Below, piece after piece: positions 15,315 to 21,976 of a stretch of DNA of 30,369 nucleotides. This DNA is from Pseudolysinimonas_A sp049651805 (GTDB lineage: Bacteria; Actinomycetota; Actinomycetes; Actinomycetales; Microbacteriaceae). The position numbers and the translations under genes were made by a program. Below the pieces are notes generated by a model. It did not search any database. It saw nothing but the letters and a program-made list of their open reading frames with translations, and was not told where the DNA came from. The stretch spans positions 1 through 30,369 of the forward strand of contig NZ_JBASCU010000034.1 in the NCBI RefSeq assembly GCF_049651805.1, read 5' to 3'. Within the stretch, counting starts at the first letter, position 1; the number at the start of each line of letters is the position of its first letter.

Positions 15315-16356
15315 CACGTCCGTCGTCGTCGAGTCGGAGCTCAGGCCCGCTCGGTCGCCGCTGATGCGCGTACTGCTCAGCCGCGACGCGATCTTCATCG
15401 GCGTCTTGCTGGTGTTCCTCGTCGTGGCGAGCCTCGTTCTTCCACGATTCGCCTCGCCGGTGACGGTCGGGTACCTCTTGCTCGGTGCCGTTCCGGTGTT
15501 GTTGCTCGCCCTCCCGATGACCCTGATCATCGTCACGGGTGAGATCGACCTTTCGGTCGCGAGCCTGGTCGGGATGACCGCGGGTCTCATCGGAACGATG
15601 ACACTCGGCGGAGCGCCGTTCCCGGTCGCGGTGCTCGTCGGTCTGGCGGCCGCCGTACTCGGAGGCGTGCTCAACGGGGTGTTGATCGCGTTCCTCGGGC
15701 TGCCGTCCCTCGCCGTGACGATCGGCACGCTCGCCCTGTACCGGGGACTCGCGCTCGTCTTCATCGGCGACAATTCGGTCTCGAGCAGCAACTTCCCCGC
15801 CGAGGCGACCGGCTTCATCAACGCCAAACTCGGGGCGACGGGCATCCCGCTCGTGATCATCCCGGTGGTGTTCGTCGTCATCGCCTTCGCCGTCGTGCTG
15901 CATTTCACCCCCTTCGGCCGCGGCATCTTCGCCCTGGGCTACAGCAAGGAGGCGGCGCGATTCGTCGGAATCCGGATCGCGGCGACCAAGTTCGGGCTCT
16001 ACGTCACCAGCGGCCTCGTCGCCGGGCTGGTCGGGGTCTACTGGGTGCTCTACTACAGCGCGCGCAGTGACAGCGCGACCGGGCTCGAGCTGACCGTGAT
16101 CGCCGCCGTACTGCTCGGCGGGATCTCGATCTTCGGCGGCAAGGGCACGATCCCCGGAGCGATCGCCGGGGTGCTGCTCATCGCGTCGGTCAACTACGCC
16201 TTGCGACTGCAGCGCGTGCCCGATGTCGTGCTCATCATCATCACCGGCTCGCTGCTCATCCTCTCGGTCGTCGCGCCGAGCGTCTTCGCAGCCATCCGAC
16301 AGCGCCTGCACGTGCGGCGCATGCAACGCAGTCTTCCTGGGACCGGTCCGGTCTGA
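15307..16356 (+). CDS. rhaQ: Sugar ABC transporter permease (rhamnose, second subunit)
   Basis: This 349-residue CUT2-family permease has the same layout as RhaP: LLALPMTLIIVTGEIDLSVA, GLPSLAVTIGTLALYRGLAL and AAVLLGGISIFGGKGTIPGA mark the conserved regions. A hydrophilic N-terminal tail of about 20 residues precedes the first membrane span. The GTG at 15307 is chosen because GGAGGAG ends five bases before it, inside the rhaP coding end; the gene overlaps rhaP by eight bases. A 54-base gap with weak GC-rich dyads separates it from the binding-protein gene. It pairs with RhaP as a heterodimeric channel, as in the rhizobial RhaSTPQ system. Confidence 0.92.
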   Translation: MSDTSVVVESELRPARSPLMRVLLSRDAIFIGVLLVFLVVASLVLPRFASPVTVGYLLLGAVPVLLLALPMTLIIVTGEIDLSVASLVGMTAGLIGTMTLGGAPFPVAVLVGLAAAVLGGVLNGVLIAFLGLPSLAVTIGTLALYRGLALVFIGDNSVSSSNFPAEATGFINAKLGATGIPLVIIPVVFVVIAFAVVLHFTPFGRGIFALGYSKEAARFVGIRIAATKFGLYVTSGLVAGLVGVYWVLYYSARSDSATGLELTVIAAVLLGGISIFGGKGTIPGAIAGVLLIASVNYALRLQRVPDVVLIIITGSLLILSVVAPSVFAAIRQRLHVRRMQRSLPGTGPV

Positions 16357-16410
16357 GGTCGAGGGCGCGCCCCGCACCGGCGCCCCGTTCACATAGGAAA
16401 GGAAAAGACA

Positions 16411-17454
16411 ATGGAGTTGATCCGCAATCACGGGCGCCGCGCGCGTCGTGCCGCGGCCTTCGCCGCCGCTGCTGCGATAGCGATCGCTGTGACCGGTTGC
16501 GCCGCGGGAGGAACCGGGGGTGGTGACGAGGAGGTCTCGATCACCTTCATCCCCAAGAACCTCAACAACCCGTACATCACGCTCGAACTCTCGGGTGCCA
16601 AGGAAGCGGCAGAAGAGCTCGGGTTCTCGTACAACGAGGCTGCTCCGCTCGATGCCGGCGCCGACACCCAGATCCCGTTCATCCAGACAGAAGTGCAGAA
16701 CGGCACCCAGATCCTCGCCGTTTCGCCCAACGACCCGGATGCCGTCTGCCCGGCCCTCGAGGACGCTCGTGCGGGTGGCGCGAAGATCATCACCTTCGAC
16801 TCCGATTCGGCCGTCGAATGCCGTGACCTGTTCATCAACCAGGTCTCCGTCGAAGCGGTCGCTGCCGGCCAGCTCGAGCAGTTGTTCGAGCAGATCGGCG
16901 GAACGGGTGAGATCGCCATCCTCTCGGCCACCGCCGCGGCGCCGAACCAGAACTCCTGGATCGCCGCAATGGAGGAGCTCATCGCCGAGAACGACGACTA
17001 CGAGTGGGACCTCGTCGCGACCGTCTACGGTGACGACGACGACACGAAGTCGTTCCAGGAGGCCCAGGGCCTGTTGCAGTCGTACCCGAACCTGAAGGGC
17101 ATCATCTCGCCCACGACGGTCGGCATCGCGGCAACCGCGCGCTACCTCTCCACGTCGGAGTACAAAGGCCAGGTCGCCCTCGTGGGCCTCGGGCTTCCGG
17201 GCCAGATGAAGGAGTACCTCGAGGACGGCACCGTCCAGGCGTTCGCGCTCTGGGACCCGTCGGAAGTCGGCTACCTCACGGCGTACGCCGGTAAGGCACT
17301 GCTCGACGGCACCATCACTGGTGCCGAGGGCGACACGTTCGATGCCGGAAAGCTCGGCTCGTACACGGTCGGCCCCGATGGTCTTGTGCTGGTAGGTGAG
17401 CTGCTGAAGTTCACCCCTGAGAACATCGACGAGTACGACTACATCTCGTTCTAA
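16411..17454 (+). CDS. rhaS: Rhamnose ABC transporter substrate-binding lipoprotein
   Basis: This 347-residue binding protein starts with a lipoprotein signal: basic RNHGRRARR, an alanine-rich core, and lipobox VTGC with Cys30. The mature protein is a periplasmic-binding type 1 fold of the RhaS family, seen in TFIPKNLNNPYITLELSGAK at the start and ILAVSPNDPDAVCPALEDAR, GGAKIITFDSDS and KGIISPTTVGIAA later. It captures the sugar outside the cell for RhaTPQ. AGGAAAGGAAAAG provides the ribosome site. Gene order T-P-Q-S differs from the rhizobial S-T-P-Q. A long stem-loop follows the stop, perhaps protecting the message of this abundantly needed component. Confidence 0.92.
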   Translation: MELIRNHGRRARRAAAFAAAAAIAIAVTGCAAGGTGGGDEEVSITFIPKNLNNPYITLELSGAKEAAEELGFSYNEAAPLDAGADTQIPFIQTEVQNGTQILAVSPNDPDAVCPALEDARAGGAKIITFDSDSAVECRDLFINQVSVEAVAAGQLEQLFEQIGGTGEIAILSATAAAPNQNSWIAAMEELIAENDDYEWDLVATVYGDDDDTKSFQEAQGLLQSYPNLKGIISPTTVGIAATARYLSTSEYKGQVALVGLGLPGQMKEYLEDGTVQAFALWDPSEVGYLTAYAGKALLDGTITGAEGDTFDAGKLGSYTVGPDGLVLVGELLKFTPENIDEYDYISF

Positions 17455-17462
17455 CCGATAGC

Positions 17463-17498
17463 GGTCCGGCGGTGCGTCACTCGACGCGCCGCCGGACC
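17463..17498 (+). terminator. Sixteen-bp stem-loop after rhaS (partial terminator or mRNA stabiliser)
   Basis: Bases 17463-17478 and 17483-17498 pair completely, with one internal T-G wobble, around the loop ACTC. The stem is the strongest hairpin seen in the window. No run of T follows, and the downstream genes face the same way, so it may act as a weak or factor-aided terminator or as a 3' stabiliser that leaves more binding-protein message than isomerase message. Confidence 0.6.
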
Positions 17499-17541
17499 TC
17501 ACTCGTTCGCGTTCCACGGGGACGCCCATCTGGAGGACCAC

Positions 17542-18984
17542 ATGTCGACCACCCGCACCGCGACCCAGAAGCTCCTTCCCCCGAAGGAACGCCGAAAGCC
17601 GCGGATCGGGCTGGTCGCCGGCGGCCTGGGCACCTACTGGCCCCAGTTCCCCGGTCTGCTGCCGCAACTGCAGGAGTCCGCACGATACGTCTCCGAGCGC
17701 TTTTCGGCGATGGATGCGGAGGTCACCGACGTCGGGTTCGTCTCGGATGCGCAGGAGGGCGCCCGCGTCGGCGAACAGTTGCGTCAGGCGGACTGCGACC
17801 TCATCGTGCTCTTTCTGACGACCTACCTCACCAGTTCGATGGTCCTTCCGATCGCTCAACGGTCGGGTGCGCCGGTGCTCGTGATCGACCTGCAGCCGAC
17901 CGAGAAGATGGACCACGCCAACTTCGACACCGGCGCCTGGCTCGCCTACTGCGGCCAGTGCCCCGTGCCCGAGGTCGGCAACGTCTTCCGCCGTGCCGGC
18001 ATCGAGTTCCGGTCTGTGTCGGGATGGCTGCGGCAGGAGTCGGCTTGGCGCCGGATCGAGGAGTGGATCAGTGCCGCGCACGTGCGAGCCGCTCTGCGCC
18101 ACGCCCGGCACGGGCTGATGGGCCACGTCTACCCCGGGATGCTCGACGTCTCCACCGACCTCACGCTGCTGCCCACGACCTTCGGCTCGCACGTCGAGGT
18201 GCTCGAGTTCGACGATCTGCGGGTGCGCGTCGAGGAGGTGACCGACCGCGAGACGGCGGACCGGATGGAGTTGGCGCGCCAGATCTTCACCCTTGACGAC
18301 ACGGTCGTCGAGGAGGACTTCGCCTGGGGGGCCCGGGTCTCGGTCGGCCTCGACCGCCTGGTCGAGGACTTCGAGCTCGACTCGCTCGCCTACTATCACC
18401 GCGGGCTCGCGGGAGAACAACACGAACGGCTCGGCGCCGGGATGATCTTGGGCGCCTCGTTCCTGACGGCGCGCGGGATCCCCGCGACCGGCGAGTACGA
18501 ATTGCGCACGACCGTCGCCCAGCTCGCGACCCAGGTCGTCGGCGCAGGTGGGTCGTTCTGCGAGATCCAGGCGCTCAACTTCGAGGACAACGTCGTCGAG
18601 ATGGGCCACGATGGCCCGGCCCACCTCGCGGTCTCGTCGCGAGATCCGCTCTTGCGGGGGTTGGGGGTCTACCACGGCAAGCGTGGATGGGGTGTCTCGG
18701 TCGAGTTCGATGTGCGGCCCGGGCCGGTCACGCTGCTGGGTCTCGGCCAGGATCGTGACGGTCGCCTGTCGTTCGTCGCGTCGGAGGGCACCGTCGTTCC
18801 CGGCCCCCTGCTCGCGATCGGCAACACCACGAGCCGGGTCGATTTCGGTCGGGATCCCGGCGAGTGGGTCGACGAGTGGTCGGCGACCGGAATCGGTCAT
18901 CACTGGAGCCTCTCCCTCGGTCACCGATCCGGCACCTATCGCGCCGCAGCCTCACTGCTCGGCCTCGACTTCCGGACGGTGTGA
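17542..18984 (+). CDS. L-arabinose/L-fucose isomerase-like protein of unknown substrate
   Basis: This 480-residue protein resembles the AraA/FucI isomerase family. An N-terminal GLVAGGLGTYWPQFPGLLPQ and LIVLFLTTYLTSSMV match the substrate-side domain. Candidate Mn-binding residues line up with AraA spacing: Glu318 (GEYELR), Glu341 (FCEIQ), His356 (MGHDGP) and His453/His454 (GHHWSL). The active site therefore looks intact. It would interconvert an aldose and a ketose in the cytoplasm. A true rhamnose isomerase (rhaI) lies 0.7 kb away, so this is either a second isomerase for another deoxy- or pentose sugar, or a variant activity. GGAGG precedes the ATG. It is followed one base after its stop by the ABM gene. 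Function is inferred, not known. Confidence 0.8.
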   Translation: MSTTRTATQKLLPPKERRKPRIGLVAGGLGTYWPQFPGLLPQLQESARYVSERFSAMDAEVTDVGFVSDAQEGARVGEQLRQADCDLIVLFLTTYLTSSMVLPIAQRSGAPVLVIDLQPTEKMDHANFDTGAWLAYCGQCPVPEVGNVFRRAGIEFRSVSGWLRQESAWRRIEEWISAAHVRAALRHARHGLMGHVYPGMLDVSTDLTLLPTTFGSHVEVLEFDDLRVRVEEVTDRETADRMELARQIFTLDDTVVEEDFAWGARVSVGLDRLVEDFELDSLAYYHRGLAGEQHERLGAGMILGASFLTARGIPATGEYELRTTVAQLATQVVGAGGSFCEIQALNFEDNVVEMGHDGPAHLAVSSRDPLLRGLGVYHGKRGWGVSVEFDVRPGPVTLLGLGQDRDGRLSFVASEGTVVPGPLLAIGNTTSRVDFGRDPGEWVDEWSATGIGHHWSLSLGHRSGTYRAAASLLGLDFRTV

Positions 18985-18985
18985 C

Positions 18986-19315
18986 GTGGCCGTCTCGGTT
19001 GTTGCGGTGCTGACTGCGAAACCCGGTCGGGGGCGCGACGTGATCGAGTCGTTCCGCGAGGTCTCGCCTCTCGTCCACCGCGAGTCCGGCTGCGAGCTCT
19101 ACGCCGCGCACCTCGAACAAGACGGTGACGTGGTCGTGATGGTCGAACGCTGGACGACGCGAGAGGATCTGGACGCTCACGCCGCCGGCGCCCCGCTCGC
19201 CCGGCTGAACGACCTCAACGCCGACCTGCTCGAGCGCCCCTACGACGTGTGGTTCCTCGACGCGGTGCCTCTCGGCGATCCACAGAAGGGCGTCGTGCCG
19301 GAGGTCGCTCGATGA
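18986..19315 (+). CDS. ABM-domain (antibiotic biosynthesis monooxygenase-like) small protein
   Basis: This 109-residue protein has the ferredoxin-like alpha/beta barrel pattern of ABM/YgiN proteins: VVAVLTAKPGRGRDVIESF, then SGCELYAAHLEQDGDVVVMV and RWTTREDLDAHAAGAPL. Family members include quinol monooxygenases and many proteins without known activity. The GTG at 18986 begins one base after the isomerase stop, and the stop overlaps the rhaM start (ATGA), so it is embedded in the rhamnose operon. RhaM has a related fold, so a sugar-handling role is possible but unproven. Confidence 0.75.
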   Translation: MAVSVVAVLTAKPGRGRDVIESFREVSPLVHRESGCELYAAHLEQDGDVVVMVERWTTREDLDAHAAGAPLARLNDLNADLLERPYDVWFLDAVPLGDPQKGVVPEVAR

Positions 19316-19656
19316 ACCGCTATTGCTTCCAGCTGCAGGTTCACCGGGATCACCTCGACGAGTACCGGGCGCGCCACGCGGCGGTCTGGCCCGAGATGCT
19401 CGATGCGCTGGCCGCGACGGGCTGGCGCAATTACTCGCTGTTTCTTCGCGACGACGGCCTGCTGATCGGCTACTTCGAGTCGGAGTCGACGCTCGACGAC
19501 GTGCTGCGCGGAATGGCCGAGACCGAGGTCAATGCGCGGTGGCAGGCCGACATGGCACCGTTCTTCGTGGCCCTCGATGGCTCGCCCGATGAGGGGTTCA
19601 CGGTGCTCGAGCAGGTCTTCAACCTCGAGGATCAGCTGCGGCAAGCCGGCCGGTAA
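19312..19656 (+). CDS. rhaM: L-rhamnose mutarotase
   Basis: This 114-residue protein matches the RhaM/RhaU family over its full length. MNRYCFQLQVHRDHLDEYRA leads to His22 in RARHAAVWPEM, the position of the catalytic histidine in the E. coli enzyme, followed by GWRNYSLFLRDDGLLIGYFE and a conserved RWQADMAPFF. It speeds exchange of alpha- and beta-L-rhamnopyranose, feeding the isomerase the right anomer. The ATG overlaps the ABM stop. Its stop is only three bases from the stop of the convergent rhaI gene, with no space for a terminator. Confidence 0.94.
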   Translation: MNRYCFQLQVHRDHLDEYRARHAAVWPEMLDALAATGWRNYSLFLRDDGLLIGYFESESTLDDVLRGMAETEVNARWQADMAPFFVALDGSPDEGFTVLEQVFNLEDQLRQAGR

Positions 19657-19659
19657 GGC

Positions 19660-20826
19660 TCAGGCCCCCCAGCCCGCCTGCGCCCCGCCGACGCGGCCCT
19701 CGATGATCGAGGCGGCATACCCCGACTCGGCGTAGGCCGCCATCGGGTCGGCGGGCAAACCGCGTTCTTCCCGCCACGACGCGAGCATCGGGCGCACGTC
19801 GGTGTAGAAGGCGTCCATCAGGATGCCGTGAGCAGCGAGAACGTCGCCGGCGAGTTGGGCAGCCGACAGCGCCGCCCGGTCGACGAGCAGCGCCCGCGCG
19901 GTCATCTCCTGCACGTTGAGCACGCTGCGGATCTGGCCGGGGATCTTGTCTTCGATGTTGTGGCACTGGTCGAGCATGAAGGCGGTGTCGCCGTCGGAGC
20001 CGTACCCGCCCCCGCGGATCACCTCGACGATGATGCGGAACAGCTGGAACGGGTCGGCCGCGCCGACGATGAGGTCGTCGTCGGCGTAGAAGCGCGAGTT
20101 GAAGTCGAACGAGCCGAGCTTCCCGAGCCGCAGCAGCTGCATGACGATGAACTCGATGTTGGTGCTCGGGGCGTGGTGGCCGGTGTCGAGACAGACGGTC
20201 GCGCGGTCCCCGAGCGCGGCCACCTGGGCGTAGCTGGTGCCCCAGTCGGGAACATCCATGTGATAGAACGCGGGCTCGAAGATCTTGTACTCGAGCACGA
20301 GCCGCTGGCCCTCGCCGATGCGTTCGTAGATCTTCTGCAGCGAATCGGTCAGGCGGTCCTGACGGCCCCGCATGTCGTCCTGGCCGGGGTAGTTGGTGCC
20401 GTCGGCGAGCCAGATCTTGAGGTCGCGCGAGCCGGTCTCGCCCATGATGTCGATGCACTCGAAGTGGTGGTCGATCGCCGTCTGGCGGGTCTTCGCGTCG
20501 GAGTGGGTGAGGCTGCCGAGCTTGTAGATGTCGTCTTGGAACGTGTTCGAGTTGATCGTGCCGAGGGCGACGCCGTGGTCTTCGGCGTGCTTCTTCAGGT
20601 CGGCGTACGACGCGACCTTGTCCCACGGGATGTGTAGCGCGACGCTCGGCGACAGTGCCGTGTACTTGTGCACCTGGGCGGCATCCGCAATCTTCTCGAA
20701 CGGGTCGCGCGGCACCCCCGGCTGGGCGAAGACCTTGAACCGGGTACCGGAATTGCCGAACGCCCACGAGGGCAGTTCGATCGCCTGCTCGGCGAGGCGG
20801 TCGGAGACGTCGGCGAAGTTCGTCAT
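19660..20826 (-). CDS. rhaI: L-rhamnose isomerase (RhaI, Pseudomonas/rhizobial type)
   Basis: This 388-residue TIM-barrel isomerase is of the RhaI type rather than the longer E. coli RhaA. Conserved stretches are WAFGNSGTRFKVFAQPG, LGTINSNTFQDDIYKLGS, EYKIFEPAFYHMDVPDWGTS, CLDTGHHAPSTNIEFIV and FDFNSRFYADDDLI, which hold the acidic and histidine residues of the two-metal site. It converts L-rhamnose to L-rhamnulose. AAGGAA upstream serves the ATG at 20826. The gene is divergent from the second LacI regulator, with a TGAATCGTTTCA operator between them just 14 bases before the start, indicating repression by one or both LacI proteins. Confidence 0.94.
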   Translation of the reverse strand: MTNFADVSDRLAEQAIELPSWAFGNSGTRFKVFAQPGVPRDPFEKIADAAQVHKYTALSPSVALHIPWDKVASYADLKKHAEDHGVALGTINSNTFQDDIYKLGSLTHSDAKTRQTAIDHHFECIDIMGETGSRDLKIWLADGTNYPGQDDMRGRQDRLTDSLQKIYERIGEGQRLVLEYKIFEPAFYHMDVPDWGTSYAQVAALGDRATVCLDTGHHAPSTNIEFIVMQLLRLGKLGSFDFNSRFYADDDLIVGAADPFQLFRIIVEVIRGGGYGSDGDTAFMLDQCHNIEDKIPGQIRSVLNVQEMTARALLVDRAALSAAQLAGDVLAAHGILMDAFYTDVRPMLASWREERGLPADPMAAYAESGYAASIIEGRVGGAQAGWGA

Positions 20827-20839
20827 TGAAGTTCCTTAA

Positions 20840-20851
20840 TGAATCGTTTCA
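20840..20851. promoter_or_regulatory. LacI-type operator between rhaI and the second LacI gene
   Basis: TGAATCGTTTCA differs by one base from the perfect palindrome at 12764-12775. It lies 14 bases before the rhaI start and 18 bases before the chosen start of the LacI gene. A minus-strand TATCCT (complement of 20858-20863) would put the rhaI transcription start at the edge of this site. One site can therefore control both divergent genes. Confidence 0.7.
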
Positions 20852-20868
20852 GAGGTCAGGATAGCAGC

Positions 20869-21915
20869 GTGACCACCACCCGCGCGAGCAGCATCCGCGA
20901 CGTCGCCGCTCTCGCAGGTGTTTCGGTCGGCACCGTCTCCAATGTGCTCAACGGCTCGCCGCGCGTCTCGCCGGAGGCCACGGCCAAAGTGAGGGCAGCG
21001 ATCGCCGAACTCGGCTACGTGCGCAACGACGCCGCGCGCCAGCTGCGAGCGGGTCGCAGCACGACCGTCGGGCTCGTCGTGCTCGACGTGCGCAACCCCT
21101 TCTTCACCGACGTCGCCCGCGGCGCCGAAGACGAGGCGGCGAAGTTCGGGCTCTCGGTCATCCTCGGCAACTCCTCGGAAGACGCGCAGCGCGAGTCGGG
21201 CTACCTCGACCTCTTCGAGGAGCAGCGCGTGCACGGCGTGCTCATCTCTCCCTACGGCGACATCGAAGACCGGCTGCGGCAACTGCGCGACCGCGGCACG
21301 CCGGTCGTGCTCGTCGACCGCGAGAGCCGGGATGCCCGGGTCAGCTCCGTCTCGGTCGACGACATCGCGGGGGGCCGGCTCGCGGTCGAACACCTGCTGG
21401 CCACGGGCCGGCGGAGGCTGGTCTTCGCGGGCGGGCCGCTCGAGATCCGCCAGGTCTCCGACCGACTCGCGGGGGCCCGGGCCGCGATCGCCGCGGTGCC
21501 GGACGCCACCCTCGAGGTGTGCGAGACCGACGCACTCACCGTGATCGAGGGCCGGGTGCTGGGCGAGCGCCTCGTCGCCCGCGCCGAGCGGCCCGACGCG
21601 ATCTTCGCCGCCAACGACCTCGTCGCGGTCGGTCTCCTGCAGGCCCTCGTGATGTCGGGCGCCGCGCGCGTGCCCGACGACATCTCCCTCATCGGGTTCG
21701 ACGACATCGACTTCGCGAGCGCCGCGGTCGTGCCGCTGTCATCGATCCGGCAGCCGCGTCACGAGATCGGGGCGACGGCTCTGCGCATCCTGCGGGAAGA
21801 GGCAGCCGAGCCCGAGTTGCCGCCGCGTCGAATCGTCTTCCAGCCCGAGCTCGTGGTGCGGGCCTCGACCGGCGCGCTGACCGAAACACGCCGGTCGGAG
21901 GTGCGGGTTGAGTAG
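20869..21915 (+). CDS. LacI-family transcriptional regulator (rhamnose locus, copy 2)
   Basis: This 348-residue LacI/GalR protein has the helix-turn-helix SIRDVAALAGVSVGTVSNVL and a sensor domain nearly collinear with the copy at 11600-12616 (shared GYVRNDAAR, GVLISPYGDI, IRQVSDRLAGAR or close variants), so the two are paralogues. The recognition helix is identical, implying the same operator. The GTG at 20869 is preferred over the in-frame ATG at 20839, because the latter would place the operator inside the coding sequence and add ten residues not typical of the family; AGGA lies shortly upstream. Its last two codons and TAG stop fall in a REP-like repeat unit (21906-21946). Likely targets are rhaI and itself, and possibly rhaTPQS. 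Confidence 0.9.
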   Translation: MTTTRASSIRDVAALAGVSVGTVSNVLNGSPRVSPEATAKVRAAIAELGYVRNDAARQLRAGRSTTVGLVVLDVRNPFFTDVARGAEDEAAKFGLSVILGNSSEDAQRESGYLDLFEEQRVHGVLISPYGDIEDRLRQLRDRGTPVVLVDRESRDARVSSVSVDDIAGGRLAVEHLLATGRRRLVFAGGPLEIRQVSDRLAGARAAIAAVPDATLEVCETDALTVIEGRVLGERLVARAERPDAIFAANDLVAVGLLQALVMSGAARVPDDISLIGFDDIDFASAAVVPLSSIRQPRHEIGATALRILREEAAEPELPPRRIVFQPELVVRASTGALTETRRSEVRVE

Positions 21916-21946
21916 CGCCGCCCCCGGCGACGCGTATCGAAACACC
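21906..21946 (+). repeat. Diverged REP-like palindromic unit overlapping the LacI stop codon
   Basis: The unit starts GGTTGAGTA, has an inner hairpin CGCCG/CGGCG with loop CCCC (21916-21929) and ends GTATCGAAACACC. This is the same architecture as the 35-base units at 7171-7263 (GGTCGAGTA, hairpin, GTGTCGAGACC) with a different hairpin sequence and a few substitutions. The TAG stop of the LacI gene (21913-21915) is part of the unit. It may also act as a weak terminator. Confidence 0.6.
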
Positions 21947-21964
21947 ACCGCAACATCCCGCCCC

Positions 21965-21970
21965 TAGGCT
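21965..21970 (+). promoter_or_regulatory. -10-like element of the ATP-grasp operon, probably leaderless
   Basis: TAGGCT is followed by six bases and then the ATG at 21977, with no Shine-Dalgarno sequence in between. The distance fits transcription starting at the start codon. No convincing -35 hexamer is seen at 16-18 bases upstream. Confidence 0.4.
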
Positions 21971-21976
21971 CGCAGC

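Noticed and set aside
14028..15926. Long minus-strand frame antisense to the transporter ATPase and permeases
   Set aside because: No recognisable domain; explained as the shadow of rhaT, rhaP and rhaQ.
16349..16362. Short GACCGG/CCGGTC palindrome at the rhaQ end as an operator
   Set aside because: It lies in coding sequence, and short GC palindromes are common here; no second copy with a regulatory position was seen.
16363..16385. GGGCGC/GCGCCC dyad between rhaQ and rhaS as a terminator
   Set aside because: Only six pairs in a very GC-rich spacer, with no T tract and several competing pairings; likely chance.
15247..18924. A 1225-residue open frame antisense to rhaQ, rhaS and the isomerase
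   Set aside because: Its composition (Asp/Arg/His-rich, no motifs) is that of a complement of coding DNA, and the plus-strand genes in the same place have clear families and ribosome sites.
20839..20868. ATG at 20839 as the start of the second LacI gene
   Set aside because: It would put the TGAATCGTTTCA operator inside the coding region and has no ribosome site; family members begin shortly before SIRDVA, which fits the GTG at 20869.
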